Assembly: GCF_021442385.1 (NCBI RefSeq)
Contig: NZ_MUZA01000006.1
Location: forward strand, 62,001 to 126,000
Origin: Micromonospora sp. MH99
GTDB taxonomy: Bacteria; Actinomycetota; Actinomycetes; Mycobacteriales; Micromonosporaceae
Length of the DNA: 64,000 bases
Reading direction: 5' to 3'
Positions 36,319 to 44,881 of the stretch are shown piece by piece (position 1 is the first letter of the stretch; the number at the start of each line of letters is the position of its first letter). Below the pieces are notes generated by a model that saw nothing but the letters and a program-made list of their open reading frames with translations, ran no database searches and was not told the DNA's origin. Both the position numbers and the translations under genes were made by a program.

Positions 36319-37032
36319 TTAGGGGGTCGGCCGGTCGTGCGTCGCCTGTGACCGGTAGATGCCGATCTCCTCCGGGCGGACGAGCCCGTCCTCGATCGCA
36401 CGGGCGAGCAGCGCCGCCTTTGTGGCTGCCGGCCGCCCCGCCCGGGTGTACTTGATCCGCGCACGGTCCACATACTGCTTCACCGTGTGCTCGCTGATCC
36501 GCATGCGACGGGCCACCGACGCCTTGGACATCGACTGGAACCACAGCAGCAGCGCCTCACGCTCCTTGTCGGACAGCATCGGCCGGTCCGGCCTCGGATC
36601 GCCGACCATCGCGCCGGCCAGCGCCGGTGGCACGTACGGGCGGTCGCTCGCCGCCGCCAACACGGTCGCCACGCAGTGCTCCCGACCTTCGTGCTTGGCC
36701 AGGAAGGCAACGGCTCCGGCGTCCAGCGCGGCGAGCATCGTCCCCGGGTCGGTGTGCTCCGAGTAGACCACCACCCGCCGCCCGGTGGCGCTCAACTCGG
36801 CCAGCTTGTCCAGCGCCATCCGGCCGTGCAGCCGCAGGTCGAGCAGGACGACGTCGGCGTCCGGTGCCGCGCGCAGCACCTCGTCCGGGTCGTCCCCGGT
36901 GGCCAGCACGGTCAGTCGTGGCTCGCTGGCGAGCCAGGCGCGCACCCCCTCGACGACCACCGGGTGGTCGTCGACGATCGCCACCCCGACCAGCCGGTCA
37001 CCGGTCACCCCAACCACCGGGTCTGCGCCCAT
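36319..37032 (-). CDS. NarL/LuxR-type response regulator
   Basis: 237-aa response regulator. Receiver domain: acidic pair VDDH (about residue 19), phospho-acceptor Asp in VLLDLRLHG (about 62), Lys in FLAKHE. C-terminal LuxR-type HTH (SDKEREALLLWFQSMSKASVARRMRISEHTVKQYVDRA), longer and more divergent than NarL. Its start overlaps the preceding kinase-like gene by 28 bp. Forms a three-gene system with the two upstream proteins. Confidence 0.9.
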   Translation of the reverse strand: MGADPVVGVTGDRLVGVAIVDDHPVVVEGVRAWLASEPRLTVLATGDDPDEVLRAAPDADVVLLDLRLHGRMALDKLAELSATGRRVVVYSEHTDPGTMLAALDAGAVAFLAKHEGREHCVATVLAAASDRPYVPPALAGAMVGDPRPDRPMLSDKEREALLLWFQSMSKASVARRMRISEHTVKQYVDRARIKYTRAGRPAATKAALLARAIEDGLVRPEEIGIYRSQATHDRPTP

Positions 37033-38219
37033 CTGATGTCCCCGTCCCGTTCGTAGAGGTGCTGCACCGGCCCGTCGTCGTGCTCCCCGGGTGGAGGGCC
37101 GGTCGCGTCCGGTCCCTCCCGGTCCGGCGTGACCAGACTGACCACCACCTCGTCGGGACCGGACACCACGGTCAGACGCGCCCACCCCCGGGCGTCGGCG
37201 AGCAGGCCGGTGAGCGGGTCGGCCAGCCGGCGGCGGATCTGCACCGGCAGCGGCGGTGGGGTGCCGATGGCGATCAGGTCGATCGGCAGTCCGTTGCGTT
37301 CGGCCAAGTCGGCGGCGGCCCGCAGCTCGTGCAGCAACGGGTCGGGCACGTCGTCGGACTCGGCGATCAGGCGACGCAGCCGAGCCGCGGCCAGCACGCA
37401 GCGGCGCTGCGCCTCCGGGTCGTCCGGGTCGACCTCGCCGGCGGCCAGCTCGCCGAGCACCCGTCCGGCCGCCGCGCCGACCAGAGCGAGCCGGTCCCGG
37501 CGTTCCTGCCGGCTCCGCTCGGCGGCCGCCCGCTCGGCGGCGAGCGTGTGCATCGCGGCAGCCGCGGCGGCCCGCTCCCGGGCCAGGCCGACGATCACCG
37601 CGCTGCCGACGAAGACCGCCACCGGCAGCGAGAAGGTGCCGTAGACGTACATGGTGTAGCGGGCCAGGTCGGCCGCGCCGGGGCCGTGCGCGAGGACGGC
37701 GGCGAGCGCGATCAGCGCGTGCGTGGTCAGCAGCGCGACCAGACCGCTGACCCGCCGACCCCACAGCGCCAGCACGAAGAACCAGCCGAGCGTGCCCCAC
37801 ACCCAGTTCGCGGCGGCGAAGAGCTGCCGTTCGCCGACCGCCGCGAAGACGGCCGCGTCGACGGCGAGCAGCAGCCCGGCGAGCGGCCAGGGCGGCAGCG
37901 GCGCTCCCCGCAGCAGCCGGACGCCGGCCACCGCGCCGGTCACGGCGACCAGGATCCAACCGCCGAGCACCACCGTCGGCGCGGTGAACTGCGTCCGCAT
38001 CGCCAGCACCGCCGGCAGTCCGATCGCGACATGCCAGGCCAGCGCGATGGCGACGGCGACGATCCGGGCCCCCCGGTCGGAGGCGTGCGCCACCGCGGCC
38101 GGCGCGGCGAGCACCGCGGGCTCGGGCGGCGTGGACCCGTCGGCCGGGCCGGGCGGCCCCGGAATGCGTACCTTGCGGGTGCGGATGCGCTCCGCCGAGG
38201 CGCCGAGGTCAGCCGACAC
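37005..38219 (-). CDS. Histidine-kinase-like membrane protein without H box
   Basis: 404-aa protein with about six predicted helices (residues about 45-205), a coiled coil (RERAAAAAAMHTLAAERAAAERSRQ) and a C-terminal region that aligns by position with kinase DHp/CA domains. The DHp-like segment RRDRLALVGAAAGRVLGEL has no His, and no clear N or G box is seen. GTG 38219 is chosen because it overlaps the previous stop by 11 bp with GGAG upstream; GTG 38252 is an alternative. Possibly a pseudokinase or sensor partner of the kinase encoded upstream. Confidence 0.75.
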   Translation of the reverse strand: MSADLGASAERIRTRKVRIPGPPGPADGSTPPEPAVLAAPAAVAHASDRGARIVAVAIALAWHVAIGLPAVLAMRTQFTAPTVVLGGWILVAVTGAVAGVRLLRGAPLPPWPLAGLLLAVDAAVFAAVGERQLFAAANWVWGTLGWFFVLALWGRRVSGLVALLTTHALIALAAVLAHGPGAADLARYTMYVYGTFSLPVAVFVGSAVIVGLARERAAAAAAMHTLAAERAAAERSRQERRDRLALVGAAAGRVLGELAAGEVDPDDPEAQRRCVLAAARLRRLIAESDDVPDPLLHELRAAADLAERNGLPIDLIAIGTPPPLPVQIRRRLADPLTGLLADARGWARLTVVSGPDEVVVSLVTPDREGPDATGPPPGEHDDGPVQHLYERDGDIRWAQTRWLG

Positions 38220-39387
38220 CGGGCCACTCCAGTCGGATCCGGGTGCCCGCACCGGGCGCGGAGCGCACCTCGGCCCGCCCGCCGACCGCAGCCATCCGCC
38301 CGCGGATCGACTCCCGCAGCCCGTACCGGTGCGCCGGGACGGTGCCCGGGTCGAACCCGGGGCCGTCGTCGACCACCTCGACCACGACGGCGACCGCGTC
38401 GCGGGTCAGCCGCACGGTGGCCTGCGCGCCCGGCGCGTGCCGGACCACGTTGGACAGTGCCGCGTAGGCGCTCTCGGTGATCGCGTCGGCCACCCCGGCG
38501 GGCACCGCGCAGGAGGCCAGCTCCAGGCCCACCGACAGTTCGGGCAGCCGGTCGGGCACCGTCCGCAACCGAGCGTCGAGAGGAACCGGGCCGTCGCCGG
38601 GCGCCGGACCCAGGTCGGTCAACGCGACGAGAGTACGCAGGTCAGTGGCGCAGCGATCGCGGAACGCGGCCGACGGGCCAGCCACCGCGCCGAGCCCCAC
38701 CATGGTGAGCGTCCCGAGCACTGTGTCGTGCAGGTCCCGATTCTGCTGGCGCTCCGCCTCCCGGGCGGCGCGGGCGACCAACGCCTCCCGGCTCAACCGC
38801 TGGTGCTCGGCGAATGCCCGGTCGGCCCGCCCGATCCGGCGGCGCATCACCCCCGTCATCATCGCGGTGCAGGCCGTCTGCACCAGCAGGGTGGCGGCGT
38901 GCGCCCGGGATTCAGCGGGGTTGCCGGCCGCCTGCGCGCCGACCACGTACGTCGCGGTGACCAGCAGCCCGGCCGGGACCGACCAGCGGGCCGGGGCGGT
39001 GGCCTGCGCGTTGATCACCGTGGTGCTGGCGAGCACCGCGATCCAACTGCCCTCGCCGGGCAGCACCTCGGGCGCCACCAGGCGAGGGATGAGCAGGCAG
39101 GCCAGAGCGGTGATCCCGACGTCACCGGCGACCAGTGCCGGGGTGATCCCGTGGCGCAGCGCGCGGCCGGCATACCAGAGCGACCATCCGGTGAGCGCGG
39201 CCACGCCGGGCCACAGCAGGACCGGTTCGACCGGCGGGGTACGCACCGACAGCGCCACCGCGGCGCCGACCAGCCCGCACGTCAGCCGCAGCAGCGCCGG
39301 CAGCGTGGTGAAGATGAGGCTGAACGCCCCGCCGGCCGGACTGTCCAGGACGGGCGGTGGCACGGTCGGGGCGGCAGTCGCCGGCAT
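38209..39387 (-). CDS. Sensor histidine kinase (HisKA_3 type)
   Basis: 392-aa membrane sensor kinase. Helices span about residues 20-170. The DHp motif QQNRDLHDTVLGTLTMVG carries the phospho-acceptor His (about 230), the N box is SAYAALSNVVRHA (about 317), and the G box DDGPGFDPG (about 345). The ATG at 39387 has GGAAGGA about 10 nt upstream; ATG 39444 would add 19 residues. First gene of the kinase/pseudokinase/regulator operon; signal unknown. Confidence 0.88.
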   Translation of the reverse strand: MPATAAPTVPPPVLDSPAGGAFSLIFTTLPALLRLTCGLVGAAVALSVRTPPVEPVLLWPGVAALTGWSLWYAGRALRHGITPALVAGDVGITALACLLIPRLVAPEVLPGEGSWIAVLASTTVINAQATAPARWSVPAGLLVTATYVVGAQAAGNPAESRAHAATLLVQTACTAMMTGVMRRRIGRADRAFAEHQRLSREALVARAAREAERQQNRDLHDTVLGTLTMVGLGAVAGPSAAFRDRCATDLRTLVALTDLGPAPGDGPVPLDARLRTVPDRLPELSVGLELASCAVPAGVADAITESAYAALSNVVRHAPGAQATVRLTRDAVAVVVEVVDDGPGFDPGTVPAHRYGLRESIRGRMAAVGGRAEVRSAPGAGTRIRLEWPGVG

Positions 39388-39505
39388 CGGGAGCTGTCCT
39401 TCCGACAACGACCCGGTCCGGGTCCGCGCTGCAGAGATCGACATCGGAGAATAGCATGGCGTACGGTGAGCGTTCACCCACCGTACGCATGGTGTCGCCT
39501 TGTCG

Positions 39506-39901
39506 TCACTCTGCGCTGCGAGGCTGGATCAGGTCCCACCGATTGCCGTACAGGTCGACGAATACCGCCACCGAGCCGTACGCCTCGTGCCGGGGCTCCT
39601 CCAGGAACCGCACCCCGGCCGCGACCATCCGGGCGTGGTCCCGGGCGAAGTCCTCGGTGTGCAGGAACAGGCCGACCCGGCCGCCGGTCTGGTCACCCAC
39701 CCGCGCCTGCTGCTCGGCGCTGCTCGGCCGGGCCAGCAGCAGCGCCGTCTCCCGAGCCCCCGGGGGCCGCACCACCACCCAGCGCGAGCCGTCCGGGCGG
39801 GCCGTGTCCTCCACCAGATCGAAGCCGAGGCCGCCCACGTAGAAGTCGATCGCCTCGTCGTACTCGCGTACCAGTACCGCGACCAGTCCCAGATGTGCCA
39901 T
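39506..39901 (-). CDS. VOC family protein (glyoxalase-like)
   Basis: 131-aa vicinal-oxygen-chelate protein: paired beta-alpha-beta modules, LGLVAVLVREYDEAIDFYVGGLGF at the start and VAVFVDLYGNRWDLIQP at the end with metal-site residues. Substrate unknown. CATGAT lies 6 nt before the ATG, no SD. Confidence 0.85.
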   Translation of the reverse strand: MAHLGLVAVLVREYDEAIDFYVGGLGFDLVEDTARPDGSRWVVVRPPGARETALLLARPSSAEQQARVGDQTGGRVGLFLHTEDFARDHARMVAAGVRFLEEPRHEAYGSVAVFVDLYGNRWDLIQPRSAE

Positions 39902-39999
39902 CGGGCCATCATGCCGACGGGCGAGGTGGTCCGACCGGCGGCGCCGCCCAGGGTCGGCGACATCACTCTCGGCCAGCTCGGCGGGCATGGCTGGCACGT

Positions 40000-40521
40000 C
40001 TACTGGAAGGCGACCGGGTGGGACTGGACGAGCCAACTCAGCTGACGATTGTCTCGGCCCGGCTCGGTCCAGTAGCTGAGCACGGCGTACCGGCGTCCCT
40101 GCTCGGGCACGGTGAGCCGCTGGTGTGTCTCGGCGCCCGTCGGCGAGGTGGCGGTCACCTCGTGGCTGCCCGGCGGGAGCTTGATGGGGAACAGGATCCA
40201 GTTGTGCTGGCTCTGCACGTCGAAGGGCTGATCGACGAGCCGGGTGCCGTCGATGCTGACCACGACGGTGACCCGGTCGTCCTCGAACGACTGATTGCTC
40301 ACCCACAGGTGCAGGTCGGCCGAGTCCTCGTCGACGAGGCGGATGGCGGCTGGTGTCGCGCTGGGCGGCGGGTGCGAGACCACGGACCCTGGCGTTGCGC
40401 TGCGCGGCACCGGGGGAGGCGGGTTCGTTGACGTGGCGAACCCTGCGCAGCCTGCCGCGGCCAGCAGCGGCGCAACGGTGAGAGCGACCATCCGGGCGAG
40501 GGTCTTCGCATCCATTCCCAT
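40000..40521 (-). CDS. Hypothetical lipoprotein
   Basis: 173-aa predicted lipoprotein (signal peptide then LLAAAGC, Cys near residue 24), a Pro-rich linker, and a beta-rich C-terminal domain (LHLWVSNQSFEDDRVTVVVSIDG, IKLPPGSHEVTATS). The latter looks like an Ig-like or extracellular carrier-type fold. Divergent from the lipoprotein gene at 40661. Function unknown. Confidence 0.7.
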   Translation of the reverse strand: MGMDAKTLARMVALTVAPLLAAAGCAGFATSTNPPPPVPRSATPGSVVSHPPPSATPAAIRLVDEDSADLHLWVSNQSFEDDRVTVVVSIDGTRLVDQPFDVQSQHNWILFPIKLPPGSHEVTATSPTGAETHQRLTVPEQGRRYAVLSYWTEPGRDNRQLSWLVQSHPVAFQ

Positions 40522-40660
40522 GCGACGCGGCAGGACCGGCACGCGTTCCCGGAGGGGTCGGACTCGCCCGTCGGGGTGAGCATCGCGCCGGTCGTCTCGA
40601 CGGCCGGAACCGGGGAGCGGCACCGGCCGTCTCATCTCCTGGCGAGAGGTGGTGAGCCGG

Positions 40661-41680
40661 ATGCGCTCGGGCGGAACGACACTTGCGGCGGCGCTGCTCG
40701 GCGTGGGGCTGTGCGGCCTGGTACTGAGCGGCTGCGCGGGCCCGGTCAACACGCCCAACGATCCCGGCCCGGCCGAGATCGTCGGGAAGTGGACCTCCTG
40801 CGCCGAGGTCGCGCCGCAGGCCGGCGTCGTGCTGCCTGTACCGCCGGGGTCGGGCGGACCCGCGGCGCCGACGCCCGCCGGGACCGAGCCAAAGATCGGG
40901 CGGATCGACGCCGCGTTCGTTCCGGTCGCCGCGGTGCTCTGCGGTCGCGAGGTCCGGCCACGTGCCGGTGGCGGCCGGGAACAGGTGGCCACCGAGCGCC
41001 GCGCCGACGAGATCGGAGCGCTGGTGACCGCGCTGCGCCTGCCCGACCAGGGCCGGGGTCGAGGGGAGGTCGCCTGCACCCTCGACCTGCTCATCCCACC
41101 CTGGCTGGCGCTGCTCGACGACCGGGGCCGCTGGCTGCGGCCGTACCTGCCGACGGACTCGTGCGGCAAGCCGCGCCCCCAGGTGCGTGCGGCGTTGGAC
41201 GGGCTGCGCCTGACCACTGTCGACACCCGTACGGTCGGGCTTGTCGAATCGTCGGCGGCCGAGACCGCCGGCTGCGAGCAGCGGTGGTCCGACATGGTGT
41301 GGGTGGAGACCCACCTCGGACGTCCCGGACGTGTCGTGCCCGGCGCGAGTCCGACGGCCGGGCCGCTGCGCCTCTGCGTCTACGAGGTGCCCCCGTCCGA
41401 GCGCGGCGGCGGCAAACCGGCAGGTGACTTCGTGTACGGCGGGCCGCTGCCACCGCAGCGGCAGGCGAAGGCGCTCCAAGCGCTGGCCACGACTCGACCG
41501 GCGGCCGACTGTGCCACCCCGGCGTCCCGCTTCGCGGTGCTCCGGTCCCTGGACGGGGGTGGGCCCGAGTGGTACGTCGAGCTCGACGCCTGCCGGCGCT
41601 TTTTGGTCGTGGCCTCACCCGGTGGAACGCAACTCGCGCAGGGTGACGCCACGTTGGCGGCGCTGCTGGGACCGATCTGA
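40661..41680 (+). CDS. Hypothetical lipoprotein
   Basis: 339-aa predicted lipoprotein: MRSGGTTLAAALLGVGLCGLVLSGC ends in a canonical lipobox (LSGC, Cys about residue 25). Several Cys (CAEV, CGRE, CTLD, CGKP, CEQR, CVYE, CATP, CRRF) suggest disulfides in the extracellular domain. No domain recognised. In-frame GTG codons at 40649 and 40652 are alternative starts; AGAGGTGG fits ATG 40661. Confidence 0.7.
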   Translation: MRSGGTTLAAALLGVGLCGLVLSGCAGPVNTPNDPGPAEIVGKWTSCAEVAPQAGVVLPVPPGSGGPAAPTPAGTEPKIGRIDAAFVPVAAVLCGREVRPRAGGGREQVATERRADEIGALVTALRLPDQGRGRGEVACTLDLLIPPWLALLDDRGRWLRPYLPTDSCGKPRPQVRAALDGLRLTTVDTRTVGLVESSAAETAGCEQRWSDMVWVETHLGRPGRVVPGASPTAGPLRLCVYEVPPSERGGGKPAGDFVYGGPLPPQRQAKALQALATTRPAADCATPASRFAVLRSLDGGGPEWYVELDACRRFLVVASPGGTQLAQGDATLAALLGPI

Positions 41681-41686
41681 CCCGCC

Positions 41687-42580
41687 TCAGCGGATCGGCA
41701 GCGCCTTCGTGCCGCCGCCGGCGATCGAACGCTTGATCATGGGGCCGCCGGACCAGTAGTAGCAGCGCACGCCACGATCACCGCGTTCCCACAGCAGGCG
41801 GTTCGGGAAGCGGTACGAGGTCCCGGTGCGGTATTGCAGGTTGCTGTCCACGGGCACCTTCGCGTACCGGGCGATGACCGTCCGGCATGCCGAGTGGATG
41901 GAGGCTTCGTCCCGGGTCGCGTCCGCCCAGGAGCGATCCGGCGCGGTCCAGGCGCCGGCGTACTCGAACTGATGCCCGGCAGTGCACGCGACCGGACGCA
42001 GCATCCCCCACTTGTCCTCGTTCATGCACCCGTAGTGCAGCGGGGAACTGCTGGCCAGGGCGTTGCGTAGCGAGCCGGACCGCTGGATCGCCGCATCGCT
42101 CTCGCCGTTCGGGCCGTTGATCTCGTCCAACTCGAAGATGTCGCACCGGTACCAGCGCGCGCCACCCGCCCAGGCGGCTGGCGACGTCGGCGCGACCTGC
42201 ACCGATAGTCGGGCATCGCGCCATTCGCCGCCCACGAACTTCTTGGCGCGGCTGTCACAGTCGGCAAAGGTCGACCGCATCGACGCCGACTCCGTCTTGG
42301 GCGGCGCGGTCCGGGCGGCCAGAGCTCCGGTGAAGGTGCCGACGTAGAAGGTTTCCACCTTGTGGGTCTGGACGCAGTTGACGGGGGAGTAGCTGCTCAG
42401 GTACGACGTGGCCTCGTCGATCACGTGGCACTCGTCGGCCTTCGGGGTGAACTGCTGCGCCGCAGCCATCGGTCGCCAGTCGTCGGACAGGTCACCGTCC
42501 GTGCCGGCCGGCGTGCCGCAGCCCGCCAGCGCCACAGTGAGGAACGCAGCCGTGAGCGCTGCCGTGCCGTACCGTCGCAT
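41687..42580 (-). CDS. Septum-formation-domain lipoprotein
   Basis: 297-aa lipoprotein (lipobox LAGC, Cys about residue 21). The pattern of four conserved Cys and CHVIDEATSYLSSYSPVNCVQTHKVETFYVGT / CMNEDKWGMLRPVACTAGHQFEYAG is that of the Septum_form family, duplicated here. ATG after GGGGAGAATCAC. Ends 6 bp from the converging lipoprotein gene. Confidence 0.8.
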   Translation of the reverse strand: MRRYGTAALTAAFLTVALAGCGTPAGTDGDLSDDWRPMAAAQQFTPKADECHVIDEATSYLSSYSPVNCVQTHKVETFYVGTFTGALAARTAPPKTESASMRSTFADCDSRAKKFVGGEWRDARLSVQVAPTSPAAWAGGARWYRCDIFELDEINGPNGESDAAIQRSGSLRNALASSSPLHYGCMNEDKWGMLRPVACTAGHQFEYAGAWTAPDRSWADATRDEASIHSACRTVIARYAKVPVDSNLQYRTGTSYRFPNRLLWERGDRGVRCYYWSGGPMIKRSIAGGGTKALPIR

Positions 42581-42672
42581 GTGATTCTCCCCGTGGCCCC
42601 CGTGTGGACGCGCGCAGCATATGGCACCGGCGCGACGGGTCCGCACCCGCTTCCGGTGGGGCCGAGCCGGCC

Positions 42673-43200
42673 TTATCGCCACTGTTCGTCCCTCGTGCGG
42701 ACGACAAGCACCAGCAGGATGGTGCCGACGGCGGCGAGGAGGAGCCCGACCGGAGGGATCGTCCAGGACATCAGGAACGACAGCGAGCCATCGGTGTGCC
42801 CGTTTGCCGCCACGAACGTGCCAGGTGCGTCCGGGTCCACCCACACGTCCATCCTCGGACCGGGAGTCCGGTGGCAGCCGGTGCCGCCTGCGCAGGGGAT
42901 CCAGGTGCTGTACGACCTCGACTCGTAGAGGTAGGAGACCTCGATCCGGTCGACACCGCTGCCCCGTCCCTGGCCGCCGGCCCGATCGGAGACGTAGGCC
43001 GTGACCCGAACGCCCTCGGCCCGCAGACGGTCCGCCTCCGACGACACGCGCCAGCGGTAGGCGACCGCGCCGACAACGAGGCCCACACCTACTAGCAGCA
43101 CGGGCAGCGCGGTCAGCAGCACGCGCGTGCGCGGACGCAGACCGGTCGGAGCGGGTGGCGGCGACTGACGCCGTCGTCTGGTCATCCGGCCATCGTCCAT
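42673..43200 (-). CDS. DUF3592-like membrane protein
   Basis: 175-aa protein with one N-terminal helix (about 30-50) and one C-terminal helix (about 145-168) flanking an extracellular beta domain (GVRVTAYVSDRAGG, VDRIEVSYLYESRSYSTWIPC, MDVWVDPDAPGTFVA), matching DUF3592. Start ATG 43200 or ATG 43185. Confidence 0.75.
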   Translation of the reverse strand: MDDGRMTRRRRQSPPPAPTGLRPRTRVLLTALPVLLVGVGLVVGAVAYRWRVSSEADRLRAEGVRVTAYVSDRAGGQGRGSGVDRIEVSYLYESRSYSTWIPCAGGTGCHRTPGPRMDVWVDPDAPGTFVAANGHTDGSLSFLMSWTIPPVGLLLAAVGTILLVLVVRTRDEQWR

Positions 43201-43262
43201 CGCACGCGCAACAGTCGACGTCTCCAGGAGTCGGGGTGGTCGACGTCGCCTGTCGGCCGCTG

Positions 43263-43766
43263 CTACAGGCAGATCCAGCAGTAGAGGTGCTTCCCGTTCG
43301 TGCGCGCTCGTCGGGCCAGTCCAACGAACTCCCGCAAGCGCGACAGCATGACCTCCGGTCCCGTGTCGCTGTAGTGGGACAGCTCCTCGATGCGTGACCA
43401 CTGCTCGGCCAGGCTCGGCAAGCGGTCATCCGGAATCTCCGCAAGCACGTCCCGGGTGCGATCGCTCAACGCGACGACCCACGGTCCTTCGTACTCACGG
43501 TCCTCGGCAGCACCGCTCGGCCAGATGAGCCGCTCCCCGACAAGGTTGGGCTCCCACGGCACGTCGAGGGCGAACGAGACGACCTGGCCGAGGACGACGG
43601 GCGGATCGATCCCCTTGCCGTCCACCGCATCCTCGACGGAAGAATCTCCCTCGCACACCACCGGGCCGCCGTCGGTGACGGCCATCAGCTTCGCGACGGC
43701 CTCGTCGTCAGAAGCGCGGAAGTAGTCGTACAGCACACCCACGAACGCCTCCCGATCGGCTGACAC
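43263..43766 (-). CDS. Hypothetical protein
   Basis: 167-aa acidic cytoplasmic protein (EAFVGVLYDYFRASDDEAVAKLM near the N-terminus, HLYCWICL at the very end). No family recognised with confidence; composition and length are like small accessory or immunity-type proteins. The GTG start at 43766 is uncertain. Lies just outside the tRNA-bounded segment. Confidence 0.55.
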   Translation of the reverse strand: MSADREAFVGVLYDYFRASDDEAVAKLMAVTDGGPVVCEGDSSVEDAVDGKGIDPPVVLGQVVSFALDVPWEPNLVGERLIWPSGAAEDREYEGPWVVALSDRTRDVLAEIPDDRLPSLAEQWSRIEELSHYSDTGPEVMLSRLREFVGLARRARTNGKHLYCWICL

Positions 43767-43933
43767 GTCACCATCTGTGGGGCGACCGGGAGAACGTACA
43801 CGCGGGCTACGCCAATGTGCCGACTGACCGAGTCGACGCTGCCGCCCCGCGCTGAAGACCACATCGCTCGCCGGACGTGACCTGAACGGCCCATCGTCCG
43901 AACCCACCAAGACCACGGGCAGCATGATGGCTC

Positions 43934-43979
43934 GGGTGCGCCCGGCAGGATTCGAACCTGCGGCGTTGTCATGAGAAGG
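43934..43979 (-). repeat. Partial duplicate of tRNA-Arg 3' end (putative att site)
   Basis: 43934-43964 is identical over 31 bp to 45836-45866, covering the T arm, acceptor 3' strand and three bases beyond the tRNA-Arg gene. Similarity continues imperfectly through the anticodon region to about 43979. The 5' half of the tRNA is missing. Same orientation as the intact tRNA, as expected for attL/attR of an element inserted at the tRNA 3' end. Confidence 0.85.
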
Positions 43980-44018
43980 ACATCGCGGATGGTGGTGCGG
44001 CATGCAGGAGGGGCGGCA

Positions 44019-44279
44019 ATGACCGAGGACGACAACCGCCCGCTGAAGCGGGTCGACAGCCTGGACGACCTGGTTACCTGGCTGCGGTGGATAGCTGACG
44101 ATGTCGCTCGCGATCCGGACACGGTCGAGAACATGACCACAGACCGCTACCTGGAGGCCTGCGCGGCGTACCTCCAGGACCGAAGCCGCCTGCAGAAGCG
44201 TGCCGGCCAACCTCTCCCGGCGCAACCGACCTGGCAACTCCTCGCGGACGCCCTGCACGCTGGATGCTTCTACGAGTAG
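44019..44279 (+). CDS. DUF7660-like small protein
   Basis: 86-aa protein. VENMTTDRYLEACAAYLQD and PTWQLLADALHAGCFYE match the pattern of DUF7660 (ENxTLxxYLEA...W, ending YE). ATG 44019 after AGGAGGGG. Function unknown. First gene inside the tRNA-bounded segment. Confidence 0.7.
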   Translation: MTEDDNRPLKRVDSLDDLVTWLRWIADDVARDPDTVENMTTDRYLEACAAYLQDRSRLQKRAGQPLPAQPTWQLLADALHAGCFYE

Positions 44280-44314
44280 GCCGCTACGCCTTTCGCCGCA
44301 GACGAACGGAGTCG

Positions 44315-44701
44315 TCAGAGCTGCTGGACGATCTGGATCGGGTTGCCGTCCGGGTCGGCCGTCCACGCGATCAGCAGGCGGTCGAGCCACCGGTGCGGTG
44401 CGGCCAGGGCGGGGGCGCCGTTCGCCGTGAGGGCCGCGTACGCGCCAGCGGTGTCGTCGGTCCAGAGGATCACCGCGGCCCGCTGCCCCTGTGGTACGGG
44501 GTCGAGTCCGTGATCGTCGCGAGTGGAGGCCACCGAGGCGATACCGATCTTGTAGCCGTCGAGCGCCAGGTCGATGTGGATCGGCTCGCCCTCGGTCGGC
44601 ACCCGGAAGGTCTCGGTGAAACCGAGGCCGGCGTAGAATTCGGCGGCGCGAGGGACGTCCTCGCTGAAGAGGATCACCTGCGGAGTCCGGAACATCGACA
44701 C
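44315..44701 (-). CDS. VOC family protein
   Basis: 128-aa glyoxalase/bleomycin-resistance-like protein (VILFSEDVPRAAEFYAGLGF, DPDGNPIQIVQQL). Substrate unknown. GTG 44701 preceded by TAGCGT and 6 nt; an ATG two codons on is the alternative. Within the tRNA-bounded segment. Confidence 0.85.
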   Translation of the reverse strand: MSMFRTPQVILFSEDVPRAAEFYAGLGFTETFRVPTEGEPIHIDLALDGYKIGIASVASTRDDHGLDPVPQGQRAAVILWTDDTAGAYAALTANGAPALAAPHRWLDRLLIAWTADPDGNPIQIVQQL

Positions 44702-44707
44702 GCGACG

Positions 44708-44713
44708 ACGCTA
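44708..44713 (-). promoter_or_regulatory. -10 TAGCGT, leaderless start at 44701
   Basis: Minus-strand TAGCGT, 6 nt, then GTG. Confidence 0.6.
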
Positions 44714-44881
44714 TCAGCGTGGGTTTCGGCCGATCCGCGTCAGCGCCCCGTCCTGGTCGGGTCGAGCAGATCAGCCAGTCGGTACCGCGACGCCGCAGGG
44801 GTGGCGGATCGCATATCGGAAGGTGAAACCGCTGCATTCGTGACTTCACCCCGTCGTTCTCGGTGGCAGCGCCGTACGTCC

